Below, piece by piece: positions 1-6,087 of a DNA stretch of 10,221 nucleotides. Below the pieces are notes generated by a model. It saw only the letters and a list, made by a program, of their open reading frames with translations. It was not told the DNA's origin and did not search any database. Origin of the DNA: JBMZCV01 sp049613665 (GTDB lineage Bacteria > Bacteroidota > Bacteroidia > Chitinophagales > UBA2359); the NCBI GenBank assembly GCA_049613665.1, contig JBMZCV010000177.1, positions 1 through 10,221 on the forward strand, in the 5' to 3' direction. The translations under genes were made by a program, and so were the position numbers. Each line of letters opens with the position of its first letter. Position 1 is the first letter of the stretch.

Positions 1-10
1 AAGTTACGAT

Positions 11-73
11 AGCTTAACAACTGAGTATATTTGTATATATAAGCATTTAAGCTATTACTCCTATTGTTAAGCT
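11..73. repeat. 10-bp inverted repeat, 43-bp spacer
   Basis: AGCTTAACAA at 11-20 is the exact reverse complement of TTGTTAAGCT at 64-73. The A+T-rich spacer has no further obvious symmetry. It lies just upstream of the promoter-like sequence of the first ORF. It could be an operator, the terminator hairpin of a gene outside the window, or chance in A+T-rich DNA; no T-run follows the right arm. Confidence 0.3.
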
Positions 74-83
74 CGAAAAAACC

Positions 84-113
84 TTGTTCAGTGAAAAAAT
101 CACTACATATTTG
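84..113 (+). promoter_or_regulatory. candidate Bacteroidota promoter upstream of the first ORF
   Basis: TTG at 84-86, a 19-bp spacer and CATATTTG at 106-113 match the Bacteroidota -33/-7 pattern (TTG, then TAnnTTTG) with one mismatch in the -7 element. Transcription would begin near 118-120, only about 10 nt before the TTG codon that opens the ORF at 128. This suggests either a very short leader or that the start I assign is wrong. Confidence 0.3.
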
Positions 114-127
114 TTTGCCATTTATCT

Positions 128-478
128 TTGTCTCATATCTTTGAAGCGGAAAGCAAAAACTACCATGACGGCTACTTATCTGAACTGAACGACTACCGTT
201 TTTTTTTACCAGAACATTTCGTATACTCAGATTGTGATTCTGCTAATAAGCATTTTTCAGTTATAGGTATTGCTTCGGATATGAAGCTTTCACAAGCATT
301 TTCTATATTATCAAAGCTAGTCAATAGCTTATCAGATGAAAATGATTGTTCTATTGTTTGTAATACGCCTGATGAATTACTAATTGTTAAACTTAATTTT
401 ATCATAATTATCAAAGGTAGTAAAATAATATATCTTTTTGATTATATTGGTAGCACACAATTCTTTACAGAAACTTAA
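128..478 (+). CDS. hypothetical protein, start uncertain
   Basis: An open frame of 116 codons from a TTG codon; I do not recognise the family. The composition looks protein-like rather than like a random A+T-rich frame: a mixed acidic/aromatic N-terminal half (the stretch YLSELNDYRFFLPEHF is near residues 16-31), an amphipathic middle, and a hydrophobic near-C-terminal run KLNFIIIIKGSKIIYLF. There is no signal peptide. The frame is closed by a stop near 93, and no ATG lies in it before position 281, which would give only 65 residues. A rare TTG start, a non-canonical start or a decayed 5' end are all possible. The gene converges on the gldH-like gene with 9 bp between the two stop codons. Function unknown; possibly a shortened remnant. 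Confidence 0.35.
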   Translation: MSHIFEAESKNYHDGYLSELNDYRFFLPEHFVYSDCDSANKHFSVIGIASDMKLSQAFSILSKLVNSLSDENDCSIVCNTPDELLIVKLNFIIIIKGSKIIYLFDYIGSTQFFTET

Positions 479-487
479 ATAGTGCTA

Positions 488-949
488 CTACTTTTTACTT
501 TCTTTTATAATCAAACCAACATCAACCACTAATATTAGTCTTTCTTCGGCCATATCATGTTGCACCTCAAACTCATAAGTTCCTATTTCAGCAAAATTTA
601 CATTTTCCAAAATTTTCATCTCCACGTCCCACAAATTCGCCGTTCCGCTTCCCAAATGCTTGCCTGTTTCATCTTTGATAGGCATATCTATATTCATAGT
701 TTTGCTGTCATTTTTTGGCGTAGTTTGCGTTACTTTTGTTTTCAAATTGCGAAACTGATAAGCATGATCTACTCTAGCTGCCAACATCACATCAACATTT
801 GTCAAAGGCTCGTCTATTTCAACCTTAAAAACGACTTTGTTTTCCTTGTTCCAAATAGCACTCGGAATTTTAATAAATTTTCGGTAAATACTCATGCTGC
901 AAGCTGTTGTTAGCATTAGCACAAATAGCATCAAAGCAATTCGATTCAT
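488..949 (-). CDS. gldH: gliding motility lipoprotein GldH family
   Basis: A 153-residue predicted lipoprotein. Residues 1-17 form a lipoprotein signal with a positive N-region (MNR), a hydrophobic core and lipobox LTTAC, placing the lipidated Cys at 17. The mature part follows the GldH pattern that I know from the family: an I-P-x-x-x-W segment after the anchor (IPSAIW, about 28-33), beta-rich repeats with a Y-x-F-x-N-L stretch, a DETGKHLGSGTANLWD segment in the middle, an N-x-x-F-x-x-x-G-x-Y-x-F-x-x-Q-H-x-M segment, and a terminal DVGLII. GldH is one of the lipoproteins needed for gliding and the linked type IX secretion apparatus in Flavobacterium; homologues also occur in non-gliding Bacteroidota. 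The length matches the family (about 150-160). No other gld or por gene lies nearby, so the assignment rests on the protein alone. The ATG at 949 directly begins the signal peptide. Confidence 0.75.
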   Translation of the reverse strand: MNRIALMLFVLMLTTACSMSIYRKFIKIPSAIWNKENKVVFKVEIDEPLTNVDVMLAARVDHAYQFRNLKTKVTQTTPKNDSKTMNIDMPIKDETGKHLGSGTANLWDVEMKILENVNFAEIGTYEFEVQHDMAEERLILVVDVGLIIKESKK

Positions 950-984
950 ATCTTTTGTTTTTAAAGAAAATTAACAGTATGAAT

Positions 985-1014
985 CTAATGTAGGAGTTTT
1001 TCAGTTCAAAACAA
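985..1014 (-). promoter_or_regulatory. candidate promoter of the gldH-like gene
   Basis: On the minus strand, TTG at 1014-1012, a 19-bp spacer and TACATTAG at 992-985 resemble the Bacteroidota TTG / TAnnTTTG promoter with one mismatch in the -7 element. Transcription would start near 978, leaving a leader of about 30 nt before the ATG at 949. Confidence 0.4.
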
Positions 1015-1095
1015 CCATTTTTGCATTACAAAAACTATTATTTCAAATTAAAAAATAAACAACAAAGTTGCAAGCACTATTTAATAAATGGACGG

Positions 1096-1139
1096 CTCGT
1101 TGCTAACGCATTAAAAATCAAGGTGTTAGCCTCAACGAG
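1096..1139. other. bulged 14-bp hairpin of unknown role
   Basis: CTCGTTG (1096-1102) pairs with CAACGAG (1133-1139). Directly inside it CTAACGC (1103-1109) pairs with GGTGTTAG's last seven bases reading GTGTTAG (1123-1129), including one G-U pair. The 3' arm has a 3-nt bulge (CCT, 1130-1132) and the loop is 13 nt. It is markedly richer in G+C than its surroundings. No T-run follows on either strand, so an intrinsic terminator is unlikely. It could be a structured RNA, a protein-binding site or a mobile-element end. Confidence 0.5.
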
Positions 1140-1198
1140 ATGTTACATTATTTTTGTCTAGTGACTTACTTTATTTTTCCCCAAAAGTATATGATGAC

Positions 1199-1414
1199 TT
1201 AAATATGGTCAGTATCTCCCTGCTCATTATGTTGTAAAGTACTCATAAGATGTAAAACGACAAGGATAAGTGTTATTAATCCAATTTCCATAAGCATAGC
1301 TAAAAAAAAGTTATTAAAGATATAAATAAAAGATATGTGCTTTGCGATTGAGTGCTTATTTTTTTTGAAATTAGATAATAAAAAATCATCTATGTATCTA
1401 ATCAAAAATAGCAT
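1199..1414 (-). CDS. doubtful small membrane protein
   Basis: A 71-codon frame from the ATG at 1414, extendable by two codons to a GTG at 1420. The translation has a hydrophobic N-terminus, a basic patch (NFKKNKHSIAKH) and a longer hydrophobic segment (MLMEIGLITLILVVLHLM) near the C-terminus, consistent with one or two membrane spans and a short polar tail. I find no promoter or ribosome binding site, no recognised family and no neighbouring operon. A+T-rich DNA readily produces such hydrophobic frames, so this may not be a gene. Confidence 0.2.
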   Translation of the reverse strand: MLFLIRYIDDFLLSNFKKNKHSIAKHISFIYIFNNFFLAMLMEIGLITLILVVLHLMSTLQHNEQGDTDHI

Positions 1415-1435
1415 CAACACAATACAAAATGTGCA

Positions 1436-1474
1436 TATATATAAGTTTTAGCATAAAGCATGTTCTTATATATA
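1436..1474. repeat. 10-bp inverted repeat, 19-nt loop
   Basis: TATATATAAG (1436-1445) is the exact reverse complement of CTTATATATA (1465-1474). It is almost pure A/T and may be chance. It lies just upstream, on the minus strand, of the doubtful ORF at 1199-1414. Confidence 0.25.
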
Positions 1475-2084
1475 ACTACGCTCGGAGATAAAAAAAAGTT
1501 GCTTTTGGATAAAATTATTTATATATTACTTTCAACATATTATTATGTATAAAATATAAAACTTGTTGGAGGTTTTATACTAAACTTATACAAAAAATAA
1601 TTATTTCCAACTGTAAGATTGGTAATAAGAGTATCATAAAAAAACAACACTAATTGTTAAATTTCGTTAAAATTAGAAAAAAACAATTGTATTTGTCCCT
1701 GATTATCTTATCAATATAAAATAGGTTTGCACTTTGGAATCGACTACTTTAATGACAGTAAAGATACATGAAAGTCACGAGAAAACCTAATTTTTTTTAT
1801 TTTTATTAAAAAAACCTTGGCTTAATAAGCTGAAAAGCAAGCACACTTATATATTCTTTTTTTCCTAAACAATTTTATTTTAACGTTATTATATTCATTT
1901 TTTAGCAAAAAAAAAATGCTTTTGAAATGGCTAGGTATCTACATATATTGATGTTATCGGTTGTGCAAATTATCATACTAAAATATCAAAATTGTATTTG
2001 GGCAGTGCTTGTTTTTGCTAAAAAAATTAAAATTCAAGCTTTCTAACATTTTTCACAATATTGTCTTTGCTCCGACATCAAAAA

Positions 2085-3011
2085 ATGAGTGAGTTGTTTA
2101 GCTTTTCGAAAAAAATATCTATGACACTTTTTTCTACCCATTTTTTTAAATATTGCACTTACTTTTTTTTATTTATTTTGTTTATTAACTTGTTATCTAG
2201 CTGTATGCAAATGCGAACTACGCCTCAAAAATTCCAAAAAGCTTTTGAAGCCAATAGTTATCAACCTATTTTTCAGAAGTACGAATTTGATGGCCGTGAA
2301 ATGAATTATGTAGAAATTGGCGATACAAGTTTGCCAACTATCATTTTTATTCATGGAGCACCTGGCTCTTTAGATGCTTTTGAAACTTATTTGCAAGATG
2401 AAGATTTGCTCAAACAAGCACATCTCATTTCGGTAGATAGAGCTGGCTATGGCTATTCGGATTTTGGAAAGTCGGAAGTGTTTATTGAAAAGCAAGCGGC
2501 TTTGCTTCAACCTATTTTGGAAAAGAAAAAGCAACATAAACCGCTTTTGTTAGTAGGTCATTCGTATGGCGGCCCTATTTCTGCACGTTTGGCTATGGAT
2601 TTTCCAGATTTGGTAGATGCTATGCTTTTACTTGCTCCAGCCCTTTCGCCAGAAGATGAACGTGTGTTTTGGGTGTCGTATCCTGCCGATTTTTTCTTGA
2701 TTAAATGGCTTTTGCCAAAACCGATTCGTGTTTCTAATGACGAAAAACTAGCTCATGCCGAAGAGTTGCGAAAAATGTTGCCTTTTTGGAAAAACGTAAA
2801 TATTCCAACAACAATTATACAAGGTGATAAAGATTGGATTGTGCCGCCAACCAATGCCGATTTTGCCGAAAAAATGATTGCAGAGGAATATTTAAATTTG
2901 ATTAGAATAGATTCGGCAAGCCATTTTTTGCCGTGGACGCAATTCGATTTGGTAAAGAAGTTGATTTTAGAACAGCTTGATGAATTGGAACAAGAATATA
3001 AAAAACAATAA
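2085..3011 (+). CDS. alpha/beta hydrolase, predicted lipoprotein
   Basis: A 308-residue alpha/beta-hydrolase-fold enzyme, probably envelope-anchored. From the ATG at 2085, a basic N-region (KK) and a hydrophobic stretch (YFFLFILFINLL) lead to lipobox LSSC with Cys at 40. The catalytic fold follows: oxyanion-hole motif HGAPGS (about 90-95), the loop DRAGYGYSD, nucleophile elbow GHSYGG with Ser160, acid Asp250 in GDKDWIVPP, and His280 in SASHF. All triad residues are present, so it should be active; the substrate (ester, lactone, epoxide or other) cannot be read from the sequence. An ATG at 2121 would give a tighter signal peptide (Cys at 28), and a TTG at 2061 is also in frame; I prefer 2085 for its A-rich upstream context but with little certainty. 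The next gene is 113 bp downstream with its own promoter, so the two are probably separate units. Confidence 0.85.
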   Translation: MSELFSFSKKISMTLFSTHFFKYCTYFFLFILFINLLSSCMQMRTTPQKFQKAFEANSYQPIFQKYEFDGREMNYVEIGDTSLPTIIFIHGAPGSLDAFETYLQDEDLLKQAHLISVDRAGYGYSDFGKSEVFIEKQAALLQPILEKKKQHKPLLLVGHSYGGPISARLAMDFPDLVDAMLLLAPALSPEDERVFWVSYPADFFLIKWLLPKPIRVSNDEKLAHAEELRKMLPFWKNVNIPTTIIQGDKDWIVPPTNADFAEKMIAEEYLNLIRIDSASHFLPWTQFDLVKKLILEQLDELEQEYKKQ

Positions 3012-3062
3012 CAGACTTTTTGCTTAAAAAATGCTCTTTACAGCGATAAACTTTGCTTTTTC

Positions 3063-3096
3063 TTGAATATAATATAAAGAAAATATATTACCTTTG
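3063..3096 (+). promoter_or_regulatory. Bacteroidota-type promoter of the GyrI-like gene
   Basis: TTG at 3063-3065, a 23-bp spacer and a perfect TAccTTTG at 3089-3096. Transcription would start near 3103, about 20 nt before the ATG at 3125. The spacer is at the long end of the usual range, but the -7 element is an exact match. Confidence 0.6.
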
Positions 3097-3124
3097 CTTT
3101 TTTAAACCTATACATAACAAACAA

Positions 3125-3589
3125 ATGAGTTCATCAAGATTTGAAATCAAAAGAGTAAAAAAACAGTCTATTTTGAGTATCACCAAAACGGTAAAAGTTG
3201 CGGGTATTGGTGCTGTTTTCGCTCAAATTTATGGCGAAATTGCTGCTTATATGGCAGAAAATGGCTGGAAACAAGTAAGTTCGCCTGTCGCTATTTATCA
3301 TTCTTTTAGTCACAACGAAGTGGAAGTAGAAGCTGGCATTCCTGTAAGTGTCGAGGCTGTGGGTAAAGGCGATATTGAACTTTCGGCAACGCCTAGTGGC
3401 ACGATTGTGATGGCAAAACATTTTGGTTCTTACGATACTTTGGAGGAAACCCACGAAGACATCAACGAATATATTGCAGAAGAAGGACACGCACCAGACG
3501 AAATTTGTTGGGAAGTATTTGTGACCGACCCAATGGCTGAACCTAATCCAGAGAAATGGGAAACGCTGGTTTGCTATCCTATTTGGTAA
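3125..3589 (+). CDS. GyrI-like / AraC effector-binding domain protein
   Basis: A 154-residue stand-alone domain of the GyrI-like (AraC_E_bind, SOUL-related fold) superfamily. The evidence is the two-part layout: an N-terminal repeat with a helix following a TVKVAGIGAVFAQIYGEI segment, then the typical closing block with THEDINEYI, W-E-V-F-V-T-D-P at about 128-135, and ending -CYPIW. Such domains bind small hydrophobic or cationic ligands. Some act as ligand sensors fused to AraC or MerR DNA-binding domains, others as free-standing binding or hydrolytic proteins. No DNA-binding part is present here and no signal peptide is seen, so it is expected to be cytoplasmic. I chose the ATG at 3125 because it sits just after a consensus promoter; the frame is open back to 3053, but that part overlaps the -33/-7 elements. 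Ligand unknown. Confidence 0.85.
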   Translation: MSSSRFEIKRVKKQSILSITKTVKVAGIGAVFAQIYGEIAAYMAENGWKQVSSPVAIYHSFSHNEVEVEAGIPVSVEAVGKGDIELSATPSGTIVMAKHFGSYDTLEETHEDINEYIAEEGHAPDEICWEVFVTDPMAEPNPEKWETLVCYPIW

Positions 3590-3607
3590 ACTTTTGGTAG
3601 TTTTTAA

Positions 3608-3631
3608 TTTTTAGTTGTGAGTTTTTAGTTG
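3608..3631. repeat. short direct repeat, period 14
   Basis: TTTTTAGTTG occurs at 3608-3617 and again at 3622-3631, separated by TGAG. It is low-complexity intergenic repeat DNA just after the GyrI-like gene and has no evident function. Confidence 0.5.
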
Positions 3632-3695
3632 ACAATGGTTCGGACATTTTTTATAACAATTGTCAGTTTAATAAAAAAACACCTTTTGGCAAGGG

Positions 3696-3774
3696 AAACA
3701 TACTATTTTTCAGTTCAAAAGGCCATTAAATTTGCAAATATTGGCCGCCTTAGCCTAAAAAAAATAGTATGTTT
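3696..3774. repeat. nested 79-bp palindrome between convergent genes
   Basis: A perfect 15-bp outer inverted repeat, AAACATACTATTTTT (3696-3710) and its complement (3760-3774), encloses a smaller one, GGCCA (3721-3725) with TGGCC (3742-3746). At the middle lies the self-complementary ATTTGCAAAT (3730-3739). All three are centred within about 1.5 bp of each other (3733.5-3735). Inside is also a perfect -7-like TAaaTTTG (3727-3734), though no TTG sits at the right distance. It may be a bidirectional terminator, a MITE-like element or a protein-binding palindrome; no convincing target-site duplication is visible. Confidence 0.6.
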
Positions 3775-3799
3775 AAACCTTTGAGTTGAAAAAGATACT

Positions 3800-3832
3800 A
3801 GAAATGATATATCTTAAAGATATGTCATTTCT
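3800..3832 (-). terminator. likely terminator of the acyl-CoA synthetase gene
   Basis: The arms at 3800-3815 and 3817-3832 are complementary over 16 positions with a single G-T pair; opening the innermost pairs gives a loop of about five bases. On the minus strand the hairpin starts about 20 nt past the synthetase stop codon, and a T-rich tail with five consecutive Ts follows about 7 nt later. On the plus strand no T-run follows, so it most likely serves the minus-strand gene. Confidence 0.55.
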
Positions 3833-3852
3833 TATTTAAAACAAAGCCTTTA

Positions 3853-5619
3853 TCAAGCATACATTTTTTCGATGTCGGCTTGATGTTTTTCAAAAATTGC
3901 CTTTCGTTTGAGTTTGAAAGTTGGCGTAAGCAAACCATTTTTTTGTGTCCAAGCCTCCTCAATCAAATGATAAGTACGAACTTTTTCGGTCATTGTGAAA
4001 TGTTGGTTATAAGTCGTTATTGTTTCTTTGAAAAGCTGCTGTACGATAGGCAATTTTGCTATTGCTGCTTTTGGCATTTCCTTTACTTTTACGCCATTTT
4101 TTTTGCAAAACTTTTGCAAAGCCTTCCAATTTGGCACTATCAAAGCTCCTGCATGTTTCTCGCCACTTCCCACAATCATAATTTGGTCAATATAGCTCGA
4201 TTCTCTAAACTTTTTTTCTATCGGCTGCGGTGCGACATATCTACCTGTCGATATTTTGAAAAGCTCTTTTTTTCTGTCAGTTATCTTCAAAAAACGACCT
4301 TTTACCCATTCGCCAACATCGCCTGTATGTAGCCATTCCTCCTCGTCAATGATTTCTGCTGTCAAGTCGGGACGCTTGTAATAGCCTTGCATCACGTTGG
4401 GGCCTTTCACCAAAATTTCGCCATCTTCCGCAATCCGAATATCCACCGAAGGAATAGGCACACCAACCGTTCCAAGTACTGTTCCGCCTGCATTGAAACG
4501 GTTGAAAGTCAAGATAGGACTCGTTTCTGTTAATCCATAACCCTCGCAAATCGCTATGCCTGCAGCCGAAAATATCTTCGCCAACCGAATTTGCAAAGCT
4601 GCTGCACCAATAACTAAGCCTCTTACTTCGCCACCTAAAGCCCTTATCAAATGGCTAAACACCAATTTTTTGGCTAATTTTAGTTCTATACTGTATCGCA
4701 ATTTCTTTTTTACATCAAGTTCGTAGTTTTCGCCCAAAGCTATCGCCCAATCGAAAACTCGCTTTTGCTGGCCACTCAACTGCCGTCCATGACGTTCTAC
4801 TTTCTCAAACATTTTTTCTAATACTCGTGGTACTACCGTAAAATAATGTGGCTTGATGTCTTGCAAGTTTTGTTCCAAATCGCTGATGCCAGAATAATAC
4901 ACCGACGCACCAGCAGCCATATAAATGTATGTTACGGTTCGCTCAAAAATATGGCTCAAAGGCAAAAAGCTCATCATTCTATCCTCTCGGCCGATAGGCA
5001 AAACCGCTAATGTCGCTTTTATATTGCTAACAATATTTCGGTGTGAGAGCATCACTCCTTTTGGCGTTCCAGTAGTGCCAGATGTAAAAATAATAGTCGC
5101 AATATCATTTTCGAGAATGCTCGTTTTGATATGATTTAAACTTTTATCTGTTATTTGTTTTCCCAAAGGCAAGAGTGCTTTCCAATGTGTAGCTTCTGCT
5201 ATTTTCACAAAAGAATAAATCGCCTTGAGGTGCGTCAATTGGGTTTGCAACTTCACGACTTTTCGATAGAGCAAAGCACTACTTACAAAGCACATTTTCA
5301 CTTCTGCATAGTTCAAAATAAACTTCAATTCCTCATTATTTGTCGTGGCATGAATAGGCACATTTATCGCTCCAATTTGCTGTATGGCCAAATCAACGAA
5401 ATTCCATTCTGGCGAGTTGATAGAAGCAATTATCGCAATTTTATCGTTGTGTTGTATGCCGTAGGCCAAAAACGCTTTACTCAACTCATCAATTGTTTTT
5501 ATACAATCATGTGTGCTATATGTTTGCCATCTCGTTTCTATTTTGTGTGCCAAAGCTATCTGCTGCTCATATTTGTGAGCTTGATAAGGTAATACATCAA
5601 AGGTGCGTGTAAAATTCAT
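3853..5619 (-). CDS. long-chain acyl-CoA synthetase (AMP-forming)
   Basis: A 588-residue member of the ANL adenylating superfamily, of the COG1022 (FadD15/Faa1-like) type. It activates long-chain fatty acids to acyl-CoA through an acyl-AMP intermediate, in the cytoplasm or at the inner membrane face. Visible motifs in order: ATP-binding loop TSGTTGTPKG (179-188); aromatic/acidic motif GYGLTETSP (360-368); HTGD (431-434), whose Asp contacts the ribose; the hinge-region DRKKELFKISTGRYVAP (448-464), characteristic of long-chain synthetases; and the C-terminal LTPTFKLKR, whose first Lys (about 569) is the expected adenylation lysine. Length fits the family, and no signal peptide is seen. An in-frame TTG at 5637 would add six residues, but the ATG at 5619 is the better start. 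The gene is divergent from the trp operon with a 263-bp shared upstream region; I find no good promoter for it there. Confidence 0.93.
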   Translation of the reverse strand: MNFTRTFDVLPYQAHKYEQQIALAHKIETRWQTYSTHDCIKTIDELSKAFLAYGIQHNDKIAIIASINSPEWNFVDLAIQQIGAINVPIHATTNNEELKFILNYAEVKMCFVSSALLYRKVVKLQTQLTHLKAIYSFVKIAEATHWKALLPLGKQITDKSLNHIKTSILENDIATIIFTSGTTGTPKGVMLSHRNIVSNIKATLAVLPIGREDRMMSFLPLSHIFERTVTYIYMAAGASVYYSGISDLEQNLQDIKPHYFTVVPRVLEKMFEKVERHGRQLSGQQKRVFDWAIALGENYELDVKKKLRYSIELKLAKKLVFSHLIRALGGEVRGLVIGAAALQIRLAKIFSAAGIAICEGYGLTETSPILTFNRFNAGGTVLGTVGVPIPSVDIRIAEDGEILVKGPNVMQGYYKRPDLTAEIIDEEEWLHTGDVGEWVKGRFLKITDRKKELFKISTGRYVAPQPIEKKFRESSYIDQIMIVGSGEKHAGALIVPNWKALQKFCKKNGVKVKEMPKAAIAKLPIVQQLFKETITTYNQHFTMTEKVRTYHLIEEAWTQKNGLLTPTFKLKRKAIFEKHQADIEKMYA

Positions 5620-5757
5620 TTTATGCTTTTTACTCAAATAAAAAGAAGGCTAAATTTACGGTTTTTCTATGAGATGTTTAGCTTTTGGAGCAAAAAATGT
5701 TTTGAGGAGTTTAGGCAAGCTTTCCAAAACAAAACAAAAAAAAGTTTCCCCTATCCC

Positions 5758-5788
5758 TTGACATTCTCAAAAAAATGATTTACATTTG
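5758..5788 (+). promoter_or_regulatory. trp operon promoter
   Basis: TTG at 5758-5760, a 20-bp spacer and a perfect TAcaTTTG at 5781-5788. This is an exact match to the Bacteroidota TTG-N(17-23)-TAnnTTTG pattern and the best promoter in the window. Transcription should begin near 5795, about 90 nt before the leader-peptide ATG and about 290 nt before trpE. Confidence 0.65.
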
Positions 5789-5882
5789 ACGAAACAAGGG
5801 CAAAAAACACATAAAATACTTATTATAGTATATTTTTAGCCTAAAAAACCTTCAAAATCTAATTTTTAAACAAATAGTATAG

Positions 5883-5987
5883 ATGAACAATTTGATGCAA
5901 AACAACAGTTGGCTATGGCTTGCTACATTCTCTAAAGAATTTGGTAGGAAGCTGTTGTGTGCCAATGCGTGCATCAAGCAAAAATAA
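5883..5987 (+). CDS. trpL: trp operon leader peptide
   Basis: A 34-codon frame (ATG 5883, TAA 5985) between the trp promoter and the trpE terminator hairpin. Residues 10-12 are W-L-W: Trp codons at 5910-5912 and 5916-5918. It is translated in a different frame from trpE. The role inferred from the classical attenuation model is as a sensor: when charged tRNA-Trp is scarce the ribosome stalls at these codons. The Trp codons fall inside the 5' arm of a long hairpin. The outer pairs are ACAACA (5902-5907) with TGTTGT (5953-5958); the inner pairs are GCTTgCTAC (5918-5926) with GTAGgAAGC (5944-5952), capped by ATTCT/AGAAT (5927-5931/5936-5940). There is no Shine-Dalgarno sequence, as is usual in this phylum. 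Two Trp among 34 residues, placed before a terminator and trpE, are unlikely by chance. Confidence 0.8.
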   Translation: MNNLMQNNSWLWLATFSKEFGRKLLCANACIKQK

Positions 5988-6023
5988 TCTTCAACATAAT
6001 AATTTTATGGAAGGCCTGCTGAA
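5940..6023 (+). promoter_or_regulatory. candidate antiterminator pairing of the trp attenuator
   Basis: TTTGGTAGG (5940-5948), which belongs to the 3' arm of the leader-peptide hairpin, can instead pair with CCTGCTGAA (6015-6023), the 5' arm of the terminator. The helix is nine consecutive pairs with three G-U wobbles. It excludes both the 1:2 hairpin and the terminator, as an antiterminator should. Its stability across a 66-nt loop cannot be judged by eye. Confidence 0.45.
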
Positions 6024-6046
6024 ATCTACTTCAGCAGGCTTTTTTT
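6014..6046 (+). terminator. trp attenuator terminator hairpin
   Basis: GCCTGCTGAA (6014-6023) and TTCAGCAGGC (6030-6039) form a perfect 10-bp stem with a 6-nt loop (ATCTAC), followed at once by seven Ts (6040-6046). It lies 27 nt past the leader-peptide stop and 41 nt before the trpE ATG, so it can only act on transcription entering trpE. Confidence 0.88.
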
Positions 6047-6087
6047 ATGCTTATGAATCAACAAAAATAGTAAAAACAATAAATAAC

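Larger units (their letters stand above)
1015..2084. other. gene-poor A+T-rich region
   Basis: About 1.07 kb between the gldH promoter and the alpha/beta hydrolase gene. It contains one clear hairpin (1096-1139), a doubtful membrane ORF (1199-1414), inverted repeats made of A/T runs (1436-1474; 1898-1911 with 2012-2025) and many homopolymer tracts. A perfect -7-like TAggTTTG lies at 1722-1729, but its nearest upstream TTG is 26 bp away and only a 12-codon ORF (1752-1790) follows. I see no tRNA, no transposase remnant and no recognisable RNA family here, and no good promoter for the hydrolase. Confidence 0.5.

Noticed and set aside
1096..1139. Integron attC-like recombination site
   Set aside because: The inner arms CTAAC/GTTAG recall the R boxes, but the flanking bases do not fit RYYYAAC/GTTRRRY, the distance is far too short, and there is no integrase or cassette.
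1722..1790. Promoter plus 12-codon ORF with two His codons as another amino-acid leader
   Set aside because: The -7 element TAggTTTG is perfect, but the nearest TTG is 26 bp upstream. The ORF is tiny, the His codons are not adjacent, no clean terminator follows and no his gene lies downstream.
1898..2025. 14-bp inverted repeat (1898-1911 with 2012-2025) as a mobile-element pair of ends
   Set aside because: The arms are T-run, AGC, A-run with only two G/C bases; such pairs are expected by chance in DNA of this composition, and no duplication flanks them.
3134..3490. Antisense frame across the GyrI-like gene
   Set aside because: Shadow of the real gene on the other strand; no start context or family resemblance.
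3630..3665. TGACAAT / ATTGTCA hairpin as terminator of the GyrI-like gene
   Set aside because: Only 7 bp with a 22-nt loop, mostly A/T, and no T-run after the 3' arm; too weak to call.
5650..5658. Minus-strand TAAATTTAG as promoter of the acyl-CoA synthetase gene
   Set aside because: One mismatch to the -7 element, and the nearest upstream TTG is about 32 bp away instead of 17-23.
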